In this document: piece by piece, positions 51,032 through 59,805 of the stretch
Layout of the letters: each line of letters begins with the position of its first letter
Numbering within the stretch: the first letter of the stretch is position 1
Origin: Paenibacillus lupini
Lineage (GTDB): Bacteria > Bacillota > Bacilli > Paenibacillales > Paenibacillaceae
Assembly: GCF_011761355.1 (NCBI RefSeq)
Contig: NZ_JAASRW010000001.1
Location: 744,001-808,000, forward strand
DNA length: 64,000 nucleotides
Reading direction: 5' to 3'
Notes under the pieces: generated by a model
Database searches by the model: none
The model's input: the letters and a program-made list of their open reading frames with translations, nothing else
What the model was told of the DNA's origin: nothing
Position numbers and translations under genes: made by a program

Positions 51032-52566
51032 GAAATTCAACCGTAACGAACGCAACACTTCTTCATCCCCAGGATGATGTGGTCATCGCGCTGCGCGATA
51101 TTGAGCCCGGTGAGATCGTCAGATGGCCTTCGTCAGATAGCAGCGAGCACGAGCAATCCGTTGCGGTCGCTGAACCGATACCACGTGGTCATAAAATTAT
51201 TATCCATCCAGTAGCTGCAGGTGAGCATGTTCATAAATTCGGCTATTCCATTGGGGTCGCCAAAGAGGATATTACGACCGGCCGCTGGGTTCATACCCAT
51301 AATCTCCGTACTGGATTAGGTGAAGTGCTGGAATATGAGTATAAGCCTATGGTGGAGTCAAAGCCAACTGCACCAGCCTTGTCTGTGAAACCAAAAACAT
51401 TCCAAGGGTATGTTCGTGAAGACGGAGAGGTTGGGATTCGGAATGAAATCTGGATCATCAACACAGTAGGATGTATCAATAAAACCTGTGAAACCATTGC
51501 CAAGCTGGCTAATCGCCAATTCGAGGGGAAAGCCATCGACGGTGTACATCATTTTCCACATCCATATGGCTGCTCCCAGCTGGGAGATGACTTAACGGCT
51601 ACGCAAAAGCTGCTCTCCGCATTGGTCCGCCATGGCAATGCGGCAGGCGTTCTGGTCATTGGACTAGGTTGTGAGAATAACCAAATCGATTCTTTCAAGA
51701 AGGCGATAGGGGATTATAACCCAGATCGTGTGAAGTTTCTGAAATCCCAAGAGGTTGAAGATGAACTGGAAGAAGGAGTTAAGTTAATTGGCGAGCTGGT
51801 GGAATATGCGGAACGCTTCAAACGGCAAGAGCTTCCACTTTCTAAACTTCGTATCGGCTTGAAATGCGGCGGTTCTGACGGCTTCTCCGGGATTACGGCG
51901 AATCCTCTTGTAGGCCGAATTGCAGATGCCATTACCTCTGCAGGCGGCACGGCGCTGCTGACTGAGGTGCCTGAAATGTTCGGCGCAGAGACGATTCTGA
52001 TGGATCGTGCAGCGGATGAGCAGGTGTTTAACGGGATAGTTAACCTCGTTAATGATTTTAAAGCCTACTTCATTCGGCATGGGCAGGAGATCTACGAGAA
52101 TCCGTCACCGGGCAATAAGGATGGAGGCATTACAACTCTCGAGGAGAAGTCGCTTGGCTGTACTCAAAAGGGTGGACACGCAACGGTAACGAATGTTCTG
52201 CAGTACGGAGAGCCGTCCAGAAAACCGGGATTAAATCTGATCCAGGCTCCTGGCAATGATCTTGTATCGGTTACGGCACTTTCCGCTGCTGGAGCGCATA
52301 TCGTGTTGTTCACGACTGGCCGCGGAACACCATTTGGTGGACCTGTGCCAACTGTCAAGATTGCTACGAATACGCAGCTTGCCGAGCGTAAGAAGAATTG
52401 GATAGACTTCAATGCTGGTCAATTAATTGAAGGCAAGACAATGGATGAATTAAGGGATGATCTGCTTGGGCAAATCGTTGAGCTTGCCTCCGGAGATCGT
52501 CAGACGAATAATGAACGTAATGGATTCCGCGAAATAGCTATTTTTAAAGACGGCGTTATTTTATAG
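51028..52566 (+). CDS. uxaA: Altronate dehydratase
   Basis: A 512-residue UxaA. The first 100 residues form the SAF domain (DVVIALRDIEPGEIV, then PIPRGHKIIIHPVAAGEHV and GYSIGVAKEDI), and the rest is the UxaA/GarD lyase part (CINKTCETIAKLAN, then HPYGCSQLGDD and GLGCENNQ), with cysteines that probably hold metal. It dehydrates altronate to 2-keto-3-deoxygluconate. It is the last gene of the operon; the kinase and aldolase (kdgK, kdgA) needed next are not in the window. Confidence 0.9.
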   Translation: MRNSTVTNATLLHPQDDVVIALRDIEPGEIVRWPSSDSSEHEQSVAVAEPIPRGHKIIIHPVAAGEHVHKFGYSIGVAKEDITTGRWVHTHNLRTGLGEVLEYEYKPMVESKPTAPALSVKPKTFQGYVREDGEVGIRNEIWIINTVGCINKTCETIAKLANRQFEGKAIDGVHHFPHPYGCSQLGDDLTATQKLLSALVRHGNAAGVLVIGLGCENNQIDSFKKAIGDYNPDRVKFLKSQEVEDELEEGVKLIGELVEYAERFKRQELPLSKLRIGLKCGGSDGFSGITANPLVGRIADAITSAGGTALLTEVPEMFGAETILMDRAADEQVFNGIVNLVNDFKAYFIRHGQEIYENPSPGNKDGGITTLEEKSLGCTQKGGHATVTNVLQYGEPSRKPGLNLIQAPGNDLVSVTALSAAGAHIVLFTTGRGTPFGGPVPTVKIATNTQLAERKKNWIDFNAGQLIEGKTMDELRDDLLGQIVELASGDRQTNNERNGFREIAIFKDGVIL

Positions 52567-52574
52567 CATTAATT

Positions 52575-52618
52575 AAATAACCTAGGCTGCTCGCGATTAG
52601 CGGCTTCCTAGGTTATTT
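52575..52618 (+). terminator. Terminator of the uxa operon
   Basis: AAATAACCTAGG (52575-52586) pairs with CCTAGGTTATTT (52607-52618), with an inner CGC/GCG pair. Confidence 0.75.
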
Positions 52619-52694
52619 GCTTTTGATGAGAAAGGGGAAGTCATGTATAATAATAGGAATGTTTATGACTATGGATGAAATAGGAGGCCTTATA

Positions 52695-53003
52695 ATGAGC
52701 CAACGTTATCGCATTACTAGATCACTTAAAGAATCGGGCAATGTGCTTGACCTTACTATAGAGGAATGCAAGGAGCTGTTTGCTGCCAAGCCGGATTTTG
52801 AATATAGTCCTGTCTTTACGGTGAAGGGTCCTGAAAGCACAATGTCTATAGATGGAGATTTCTTTATGTGGAGCCTTGGAGAAGTGAAGATCCCATTCCG
52901 GCTTTATGATGGAGACCTGTACGTGTCCGGTACTAACGAAGCAGTGATTCCGAAGATGCTTGAGATCGCAAGCGAGCTGGAAGCTGATATTGTAGAAGGT
53001 TAA
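52695..53003 (+). CDS. Small conserved protein, function unknown
   Basis: A 102-residue cytoplasmic protein: RYRITRSLKESGNVLDLTIE, then a beta-rich middle (YSPVFTVKGPESTMSIDGDF, FMWSLGEVKIPFRLYDGDLY) and a C-terminal helix. ATG 52695 follows AGGAGG by 6 bases. Closed by its own bidirectional terminator. No family name can be given. Confidence 0.6.
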   Translation: MSQRYRITRSLKESGNVLDLTIEECKELFAAKPDFEYSPVFTVKGPESTMSIDGDFFMWSLGEVKIPFRLYDGDLYVSGTNEAVIPKMLEIASELEADIVEG

Positions 53004-53005
53004 AC

Positions 53006-53040
53006 AAAAAAACAACTCCGGCGTTCGGAGTTGTTTTTTT
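53006..53040. terminator. Bidirectional terminator
   Basis: AAAAACAACTCCG and CGGAGTTGTTTTT pair around GCGTT, with A and T tracts on both sides. It serves the plus-strand small gene and the minus-strand MFS gene. Confidence 0.8.
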
Positions 53041-53042
53041 GT

Positions 53043-54263
53043 TTATTTGGCTTGATCGCCAACATATCGATCACGTGCTGCTCCCATGCCAAAGATAAAG
53101 ATAAGCAAGCTTGCCGCAATCAGCATCAGAATAGATACCGTCCAGTGATGCGTTGCGTCATGGATGACACCAAAAAGTAAAGGGCCAATGGCTGCAAGCA
53201 GGTAACCAACGGATTGTGCCATACCGGATAGCTCTGCAGCGGTTTGTGCTGTACGAGTCCGCAAGGTGAAGAATAACATAGCGAGACTGAACGAACCTGC
53301 ACCTGCAATACCGATAAGAACGGACCACAAAGGTACGAGCGTATTTCCATCGATCAAGAGTCCACCAATGCCTACGAGATAGAGAAGAGTAGTGATAATA
53401 ACAAGAACTCTCTGGTTTTTCATCCGGCTGGCAATGATCGGAATAAGGAAAGTAAAGGGCAGCATCGATAGCTGAATAAGCGACAGCATCCAGCCGGCTG
53501 TGTCATCACTCATCCCACGGCTGTTTAATATTTCAGGAAGCCAAGCGACCAGATTATAGAAGATAAACGATTGAAGTCCCATAAAGAAAGTAACCTGCCA
53601 TGCTAAAGAGGAACGCCATGGTCTAGCTGCGACAGATTTGCTGTCGGAATGAGAAATAGCTGCTTTCAATTGAGCCTGACGGGTTCGTGGAAGCCAGCAT
53701 ACAATGGCAATCGCTGTGAGTACCAGCCAGCAGGTTAAAGCACCTTGCCAGCCAAGTCCCGCATCACGTGCAAGTGGCACGCTGATCCCCGAAGCAAGCG
53801 CTCCGCATAAATTCATGGAGACAGAGTATATGCCGGTCATCAGACCCACTTTATTCGAATAATCCCGTTTAACGAGACCAGGTATCAACACATTGCATAC
53901 CGCTATCGATAAGCCAATCAGCATCGTCCCGCCAAATAACGCAAATGCACTTGAAAAGGAACGAATGACTGTACCTGCCGCCAACAGCAGCAGGGCATAC
54001 AGGATGACACGCTCCATGCCATAACGTCTCGCAAGCTGCGGGGCGAAAGGGGACATGAAGGTAAAAGCGAGCAAAGGAACTGTAGTTAGAAGTCCGGCTA
54101 CGGTATGAGTAATACCCGTAGACTCCCGGATGTAATTGACTAGTGGACCAACCGATGTTATTGGTGCTCTAAGGTTGGCTGCAACAAAAATGATGCCTAA
54201 TACGAGCAGAAATCCGGAAGTTTTTTTAACCTCTGGTCTGATCAGGCTGTTTAATTGATTCAT
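53043..54263 (-). CDS. MFS transporter, CynX/NimT type
   Basis: A 406-residue protein with 12 helices, beginning SGFLLVLGIIFVAANLRAPI, then TSVGPLV, the signature opening of CynX/NimT-like (cyanate, nitroimidazole or other anion) carriers. ATG 54263 has GGAGG 8 bases upstream. It overlaps the end of the GntR gene by 38 bases on the same strand, so the two form a tight operon in which GntR probably controls the transporter. Confidence 0.8.
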   Translation of the reverse strand: MNQLNSLIRPEVKKTSGFLLVLGIIFVAANLRAPITSVGPLVNYIRESTGITHTVAGLLTTVPLLAFTFMSPFAPQLARRYGMERVILYALLLLAAGTVIRSFSSAFALFGGTMLIGLSIAVCNVLIPGLVKRDYSNKVGLMTGIYSVSMNLCGALASGISVPLARDAGLGWQGALTCWLVLTAIAIVCWLPRTRQAQLKAAISHSDSKSVAARPWRSSLAWQVTFFMGLQSFIFYNLVAWLPEILNSRGMSDDTAGWMLSLIQLSMLPFTFLIPIIASRMKNQRVLVIITTLLYLVGIGGLLIDGNTLVPLWSVLIGIAGAGSFSLAMLFFTLRTRTAQTAAELSGMAQSVGYLLAAIGPLLFGVIHDATHHWTVSILMLIAASLLIFIFGMGAARDRYVGDQAK

Positions 54264-54966
54264 GAAGTTGTCCTCCGGTTCCGGTCGTGTTGTCACTCGT
54301 AAGATGTTGTTGAGATTCTTGAATGAATAGATGAGCGATTTCAACCGCCTTATCACTGTCTCGTTCTGTAATAGCCTTGAGAAGCTGTTCATGCGTGAAA
54401 TAGTACTTTTTAAAATCAGCTTTTTCGAATAATTCCACTACAATGTGCTGCAGGCTTTCGGAGATATAATCATATAGCTCTATAAGTAAGTCATTATGGG
54501 AAGCAGAGACAACGGCCTGATGGAACTCAATGTCCCATTGGGCATAGGTTTGGGGATCCTGCGTGTTAATCGCCAGCTTACATTGCTCAAGGCAATGGGT
54601 TATCTTCACCAGATCCTCTTCATCTCTGCGTAAGGCGGCCAGCTTGACGGCTTCTTGCTCTAAGGCCTGCCTGACTTCAAGTGTCTCGAGCATTTTGGAA
54701 CGCATAATTCTCTTCTTCAGAACAGGTCCAAGCGCACTTGATGAGCACACGTATGTACCGTCGCCTTGTCTAGTTTTTAACAAACCAGCATGCGTTAGTG
54801 CACGAATGGCTTCTCTTAATGTGTTACGACTTACCTGAAGCTGTTCCATTAGTTCAGGCTCAGGAGGGACACGTGAACCAACGGCCCAAATACCAGATGT
54901 GATCAAATCTTCGATCTGCTCAGCGACTTGCTCGACAAGCGTTAATCGTTTTGTTTGCTTTAACAT
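54226..54966 (-). CDS. GntR family regulator, FadR (FCD) subgroup
   Basis: A 246-residue protein. N-terminal winged helix (VGSRVPPEPELMEQLQVSRN, then TLREAIRALTHAGLLKTRQG), and a C-terminal all-helical FCD domain with metal-binding residues (DIEFHQAVVSASHN and later HLF). FCD regulators usually bind carboxylic acids. It sits upstream of and overlaps the CynX-type transporter, its likely target. ATG 54966 has AAGGAG about 8 bases upstream; ATG 54972 is the alternative. Confidence 0.85.
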   Translation of the reverse strand: MLKQTKRLTLVEQVAEQIEDLITSGIWAVGSRVPPEPELMEQLQVSRNTLREAIRALTHAGLLKTRQGDGTYVCSSSALGPVLKKRIMRSKMLETLEVRQALEQEAVKLAALRRDEEDLVKITHCLEQCKLAINTQDPQTYAQWDIEFHQAVVSASHNDLLIELYDYISESLQHIVVELFEKADFKKYYFTHEQLLKAITERDSDKAVEIAHLFIQESQQHLTSDNTTGTGGQLHESIKQPDQTRG

Positions 54967-55043
54967 GGTCATGCTCCTTCTTTAAACGTAGGATGTTTGG
55001 TTATTTTAACGCTAAAGAAAGAAAATTGCAAAGTTTAAATAAA

Positions 55044-55084
55044 AAAAGACCCTTCTCATGGTTCGAGAAAAGGTCTGTTGTTAT
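55044..55084 (-). terminator. Terminator of the ECF41 sigma gene
   Basis: On the minus strand AGACCTTTTCTC pairs with GAGAAGGGTCT and is followed by seven T residues. Confidence 0.75.
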
Positions 55085-55088
55085 AATG

Positions 55089-55985
55089 CTATCGGGTCAG
55101 CTTCTCCGGATTGGAGATTACATAAATAGCTCGAATTTTATTGGATTGTTCATCAGGCTCGAATACATAGGCTTTCACAATCTGATTGTTATGCATAAGA
55201 AGAAGGCCTTGCTGACCACTGATTGATGCTGATTGCCAGGTCCCTTCGAATGCCCCTTTCTTTGCAATGCCATCGAAAAAAGCGACAATTCGCTGTGGAC
55301 CCATAATGGGATTAAGAGCAGACCGAACAATTCCTCCGCCGTCGGTAAGCAGCACAGCATTATCAGTAAGCAGATGGATAAAGCTGTCTAAGCGTCCGGT
55401 ATGAATCGCTTGCGAGAAGGATTGAACAAAGCGATTCATGGAGTCATCGAGAGAGGTCTTATTCTCTATTGTAGAAGAATGGCCAATCTTCGCTGAGGCG
55501 CGGCTGAAAATTTTACGGCAGGCAGCTTCCGATTTATCCAGCAACGCCGCAATTTCGGCATAATCATAACCGAAGGACTCCCGTAATACAAATACCGCAC
55601 GCTCAGGCGGGGTACAAGTCTGTAATAACACAAGTAGGGCATAGCCCAGCTGCTCATGTTGAATAACACTTTCGAGAGGCATAGACTCCGTATCGAACTC
55701 GATAACCGGCTCGGGAAGCCATTGCCCGGGATAGCTTTCCCGCTGGCGGGGGGCAGATTTCATGAGATTCAATACGCGGTTCGTTACGAGTTTGACAAGA
55801 TAAGCTTTGGGATGTTCGATGTCGATTCCGTCGAGCTTACTGACCGTGACGAACACATCCTGGACCGCGTCCTCTGCTTCACTCATGGAACCAAGCATGC
55901 GATAGGCAATTGAGGTAAGCAGGGGCTTAAATTCCCGGTATAGTTGTTCCACTTCCATTGTCATTTCGTTCGACGTCAAGTACAT
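55089..55985 (-). CDS. ECF41-type sigma factor (SigJ-like) with SnoaL-like C-terminus
   Basis: A 298-residue protein. Sigma region 2 (LLTSIAYRMLGSMSEAEDAV, then QDVF) and region 4 (LQTCTPPERAVFVLRESFGY, then YAEIAALLDKSEAACRKIFS) are followed by a C-terminal NTF2/SnoaL-like domain bearing the conserved DGGG (VLLTDGGGIVRSALNPI). In the ECF41 group this domain regulates the sigma factor, replacing a separate anti-sigma. ATG 55985 follows TAGGAGGT. Its usual partner type, a carboxymuconolactone-decarboxylase-family gene, lies directly upstream. Confidence 0.85.
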   Translation of the reverse strand: MYLTSNEMTMEVEQLYREFKPLLTSIAYRMLGSMSEAEDAVQDVFVTVSKLDGIDIEHPKAYLVKLVTNRVLNLMKSAPRQRESYPGQWLPEPVIEFDTESMPLESVIQHEQLGYALLVLLQTCTPPERAVFVLRESFGYDYAEIAALLDKSEAACRKIFSRASAKIGHSSTIENKTSLDDSMNRFVQSFSQAIHTGRLDSFIHLLTDNAVLLTDGGGIVRSALNPIMGPQRIVAFFDGIAKKGAFEGTWQSASISGQQGLLLMHNNQIVKAYVFEPDEQSNKIRAIYVISNPEKLTR

Positions 55986-56029
55986 CGACCTCCTAATCTT
56001 AGCTAAATTGATCATAACGTAACGAACAA

Positions 56030-56066
56030 CAAGAAACCACTCTCCATGGAGTGGTTTCTTTGGGAC
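56030..56066 (-). terminator. Terminator after the CMD-family gene
   Basis: AGAAACCACTC and GAGTGGTTTCT pair perfectly around TCCATG between the CMD gene and the sigma gene, so the two are probably transcribed mainly separately. Confidence 0.65.
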
Positions 56067-56075
56067 AAGCTGTTG

Positions 56076-56525
56076 TTAAGCCTCGTAACAACCTGGGAAC
56101 ATGCCAGTAGCAATAGCGATTCGATTCCAGCTGTTGATGGCGTTAACCGCCATGATCAAGCCGACATATTCCGCTTCTGTAAAGTGTTTACGAACCTCTT
56201 CATAAATCTCTTGCGGAACACCAGCGTTTGCTACAAGAGTGAGTGCTTCCGTAAGTGCAAGTACAGCGCGTTCCTTCTCGGTAAACAAAGGTGTTTCCCG
56301 CCAAACCACGATCAGATTAATACGCTGCTCCGATTCCCCAATTTTTCGAGCATCAGTAGTGTGCATATCCAGACAGAAAGCACAGCCGTTAATTTGCGAT
56401 GCGCGAATTTTGATTAACTCGTACAGAGTTTTGTCCGGGTTCATTTGCATGGCTGTACCTTCCAGTTTTATCAAAGCTTGAAGAGCAGCAGGGTTAGCCT
56501 CGCGGTAATCTAAACGTAATTTCAT
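56076..56525 (-). CDS. Carboxymuconolactone decarboxylase family (AhpD-like) protein
   Basis: A 149-residue protein with the family core and redox motif NGCAFCLDMHTTDARK (CxxC), then ERAVLALTEALTLVANAGV. AhpD-like proteins act as small peroxidase or thiol-reductase partners. ATG 56525 has GGAGG 8 bases upstream. Genes of this type are the standard targets of ECF41 sigma factors, and a matching promoter is found just upstream. Confidence 0.85.
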   Translation of the reverse strand: MKLRLDYREANPAALQALIKLEGTAMQMNPDKTLYELIKIRASQINGCAFCLDMHTTDARKIGESEQRINLIVVWRETPLFTEKERAVLALTEALTLVANAGVPQEIYEEVRKHFTEAEYVGLIMAVNAINSWNRIAIATGMFPGCYEA

Positions 56526-56572
56526 ATGATATTCCTCCAATATAATCGTATTGTGTTGTTCTCGTTATCTAA

Positions 56573-56599
56573 GACAATTGAGTGACCGGTTTTGTGACA
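56573..56599 (-). promoter_or_regulatory. Candidate ECF41 promoter
   Basis: On the minus strand TGTCACA (56599-56593) is followed 16-17 bases later by TGTC (56576-56573). The ECF41 consensus is TGTCACA with CGTC; one base differs. It is 48 bases upstream of the CMD-family start. Confidence 0.55.
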
Positions 56600-56951
56600 G
56601 GTGAGCAGAAAGTTTTTTGTTTTTCTTTTGTATGCGCGGAATTGAAGGGTTTACAAGGTTCAGGGCAATTTAGGAAAGTAGCCAAATAAGTCGGAAAAAC
56701 CGTGCTGCAGCAGGCAAGAACGAGGTCGGTGGATAGAAAGCAACTCTATCAGTCATTAAAAACGGGTTGACGTATAAAGAAATCCAAGATACACTGACAC
56801 CAGTTATTTAGTAAATTAGTAAATAAGTAATCGAGTAAATCCGAAGTTGGCGAGGTGAAACAGAAAAAGCAACCTATCGCTGTAATTGGAGGGAGTCTAT
56901 TGCGACCTCCATGTTTATTTTTAAAAAATAAAAAGATAAGAGGTATTTAAC
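56600..56951. other. Intergenic stretch with gene debris
   Basis: No intact gene. On the plus strand a frame near 56688-56770 (SVDRKQLYQSLKTG) continues in the next frame as LTYKEIQDTLTPVI to a stop at 56811. This suggests the tail of a decayed helical protein with one frameshift. It is followed by a degenerate AGTAAAT direct repeat and a GGAGG/CCTCC hairpin near 56896-56920. Confidence 0.4.
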
Positions 56952-58148
56952 ATGTTTGCCAATCGTTATGTTCGAACGATTATTTTCTCCCGGGTGCTTC
57001 TGCATTTGGGAATATGGATTCGAAATTATGCCGTCCTCCTCTATGTGACGGACCTTACGGATAATAATCCGGTCTATGTTTCCCTGATCTCGGTAGCGGA
57101 ATTTGCTCCGATCTTTCTATTTGCGCTTATTGGTGGGACTTTAGCAGACAGATGGAAGCCAAAGCGGACCATGGTCGGGAGTGATCTGCTGTCCTCCATA
57201 TCCGTTGTCGCTGTTCTGATTGCTCTTATATCCGGCGGATGGATGGCGCTGCTCATTGGATCATTCATTTCTGCCAGCTTGTCACAATTTTCACAGCCAT
57301 CAGCAATGAAGCTGTATAAACGGCATGTGCCGGGTGAGCAGTTACAGAGTGTGATGGCAATGTCTCAGACACTCGCCGCGATCTTTATGGTGCTTGGACC
57401 TGTTATTGGTACAGTCATTTTTATCAAGCTTGGTATTCATGTCTCTCTAATCCTAACGGCTGTTCTATTCCTAGGTTCATCGTTTATCTTAGCGACGCTT
57501 CCTCGAGACGCAGACGAACCAAAGTCTAACGAAGAAAGCAGCTTTGCCAAAGAATTAACTGCCGGTCTGAATTACGTCTGGTCAAATCAGTCCTTACGAA
57601 CACTCATCCTAACCTTTGCGGTTGTAGGGTTTGCCTCAGGTCTAACGCAACCGCTTCAGATTTTTATCGTCGTTGAGCAGTTAGGGCAAGAAAAATCTTT
57701 TCTTCAATGGCTGGTGATGACAAATGGTGCTGCTATGCTTCTAGGAGGAGCTGTAATCATGGGGGCAGCGAAAAAGGTAAAACCACAGCTGCTCTTTGTT
57801 TCGGGCTTGCTCGTCACTGCCGTCTGTACGATTGGAATTGGAGCATCAACGCTAATTTGGATGACACTAGTCTTATTAATTATTAGCGGATTCGTTTACC
57901 CTGCCATTCAGGGCGGAATTCAGACGCTTATTGTCCGGAACACAGAGATGGACTATATCGGGCGGGTATCTGGAGCGATTATGCCTGTATTTATGGGGAT
58001 GATGGTGATTGGGATGTTTTTGTCCGGTTATTTGAAGGATACATTCTCCCTTCTTACGGTGTATGTGATCAGCGGTGTAATGATCATTGCGGGTTCTTTC
58101 TTCATGCTTCCTCTCCTAAGGGAGACAAGAAAGCGATCAACTCTTTGA
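56952..58148 (+). CDS. MFS exporter (EntS/MefA-like)
   Basis: A 398-residue protein with 12 helices. The N-terminal pattern VTDLTDNNPVYVSLISVAEF and LFALIGGTLADRWKPKRTMV is that of the MFS_3 group (macrolide-efflux and enterobactin-exporter-like). AAGAGGT lies 7 bases upstream of the ATG. Substrate unknown. No neighbouring biosynthetic genes point to a specific compound. Confidence 0.8.
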   Translation: MFANRYVRTIIFSRVLLHLGIWIRNYAVLLYVTDLTDNNPVYVSLISVAEFAPIFLFALIGGTLADRWKPKRTMVGSDLLSSISVVAVLIALISGGWMALLIGSFISASLSQFSQPSAMKLYKRHVPGEQLQSVMAMSQTLAAIFMVLGPVIGTVIFIKLGIHVSLILTAVLFLGSSFILATLPRDADEPKSNEESSFAKELTAGLNYVWSNQSLRTLILTFAVVGFASGLTQPLQIFIVVEQLGQEKSFLQWLVMTNGAAMLLGGAVIMGAAKKVKPQLLFVSGLLVTAVCTIGIGASTLIWMTLVLLIISGFVYPAIQGGIQTLIVRNTEMDYIGRVSGAIMPVFMGMMVIGMFLSGYLKDTFSLLTVYVISGVMIIAGSFFMLPLLRETRKRSTL

Positions 58149-58226
58149 CAGACTAACGAATATAATCCTTCTCTAGGTGCAAATTAAGGAAATATGTATA
58201 CCGACGAGAGAGAGAGGACTATTCAC

Positions 58227-59753
58227 ATGACCTATCATAAGCAGCTGCCGCAATTTCCCGAGTCCTATTGGACTGCATCACAAACGGAACGCCCGAAATA
58301 TCCGAAGCTTGAGCAAAATAGTGAAACCGATATTGTTGTCGTAGGTGGCGGAATCTCCGGGATTACTACAGCCTATTTACTCATCCAGGAAGGATTCCGT
58401 GTTGCATTATTAGAAGCCGGAGAGATTTTGAACGGAACGACCGCTCATACTACAGCCAAAATAACGGCACAACACGACTTGATCTACGATGAACTAATTC
58501 AATCCGAAGGGAAAGAGAAAGCTTCACTGTATTATCAAGCGGCCAAAGAGGCCATGAGCTTTATCGAGCAAACGATCGACAAACATCAAATCGAATGCGG
58601 CTATACAAAGCAGGATGCCTATGTATACAGCCATAATGTGGACTATATCGTGAAGGTTGAGAAAGAAGCGAAGGCTTATCAGGAATTAGGCATTCCAGGA
58701 GCTTATCTTGACAAAATGCCATTGCAGCTTCCGATGTTTGGTGCTGTGAAAATGGAAAGCCAAGCGCAGTTCCACCCATTAAACTATCTGATTAAGCTCG
58801 TAGATGAATTCATCAAGCAAGGCGGCAAGATCTATGAGCAGACAACGGCTGTCGATGTAGAACAAGTCGATACACCAAAGGTAATGACAAGCGACGGGCA
58901 CAGAATCGAATGCAAATATGTCGTTTCATGCACCCATTTTCCTTTCTATGACGGGCAGGGGTTTTATTTTGCTCGCATGCATGCCGATCGTTCATATGTG
59001 CTTGGGCTCAAGGTAGAGGATGATTACCCCGGCGGCATGTATCTAAGCGCAGAGGATCCCAAACGTTCGATTCGTTATACCGAGCTTGAGGATCAATCTA
59101 AGCTCATTATTCTAGGCGGTCAGAGTCATAAAACTGGTCAAGGCATCTGCACCATTAATCATTATGATGAGCTGAGGAGATTTGCGGAAGATCAGTTCAA
59201 GCTAACGGAAATTGCCTACAGATGGTCCGCGCAGGATCTAGCGACGGGAGATAAGCTTCCTTTCATCGGACGAATCACCGCTTCAACCCCTAACATCTAT
59301 ATCGCAACAGGTTTCAGAAAATGGGGGATGACGAATGGAACAGCGGCAGCTCTTCTTATTCGGGATTCGATCTTGGAAAAGGATAATCCTTATGAATCGC
59401 TGTTTGCTCCATCTCGCTCATTATCCTGGAAGACGGTAGGCAAGCTGATTACTGATAATGTCGATGTTGCCAAACATCTGATTACCGGTAAGCTCGAGCA
59501 TGTTAAGAAACGTCCGGAACAGCTTGAGAAGGATGAAGGCAGCGTGGTACAAATCCATGGTCGCCGGGCTGGCGCATACCGGGATAAAGAAGGACAGCTT
59601 TATCTAGTCGATACGACCTGTACACATATGGGTTGTGAAGTAGAATGGAACAATGGGGAACGTACTTGGGATTGCCCATGTCATGGTTCACGGTTCGATA
59701 TCTCAGGTGAAGTAATGGAAGGTCCAGCAGAGAAGCCATTGAAACAGTTATAG
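58227..59753 (+). CDS. FAD-dependent oxidoreductase fused to Rieske 2Fe-2S domain (YhfW-like)
   Basis: A 508-residue protein. The N-terminal DAO-type FAD domain has VVVGGGISGITTAYLL and LEAGEI, then GTTAHTTAKITAQHD. The C-terminal 70 residues are a Rieske domain with CTHMGC (Cys465) and CPCHGS (Cys483), which ligate a 2Fe-2S cluster by two Cys and two His. The Bacillus homologue is known as YhfW, of unknown substrate. Electrons probably pass between FAD and the cluster. ATG 58227 has GAGAGAGG upstream; a longer frame from 58194 is less likely. Confidence 0.85.
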   Translation: MTYHKQLPQFPESYWTASQTERPKYPKLEQNSETDIVVVGGGISGITTAYLLIQEGFRVALLEAGEILNGTTAHTTAKITAQHDLIYDELIQSEGKEKASLYYQAAKEAMSFIEQTIDKHQIECGYTKQDAYVYSHNVDYIVKVEKEAKAYQELGIPGAYLDKMPLQLPMFGAVKMESQAQFHPLNYLIKLVDEFIKQGGKIYEQTTAVDVEQVDTPKVMTSDGHRIECKYVVSCTHFPFYDGQGFYFARMHADRSYVLGLKVEDDYPGGMYLSAEDPKRSIRYTELEDQSKLIILGGQSHKTGQGICTINHYDELRRFAEDQFKLTEIAYRWSAQDLATGDKLPFIGRITASTPNIYIATGFRKWGMTNGTAAALLIRDSILEKDNPYESLFAPSRSLSWKTVGKLITDNVDVAKHLITGKLEHVKKRPEQLEKDEGSVVQIHGRRAGAYRDKEGQLYLVDTTCTHMGCEVEWNNGERTWDCPCHGSRFDISGEVMEGPAEKPLKQL

Positions 59754-59761
59754 ACAAGCAT

Positions 59762-59804
59762 AAAAAACCAGCAATCCAGTTCCATGGATTTTGCTGGTTT
59801 TTTG
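59762..59804. terminator. Bidirectional terminator
   Basis: AAAAACCAGCAA pairs with TTGCTGGTTTTT through an inner TCCA/TGGA stem. It lies between convergent genes, the plus-strand oxidoreductase and the minus-strand TetR gene. Confidence 0.8.
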
Positions 59805-59805
59805 C

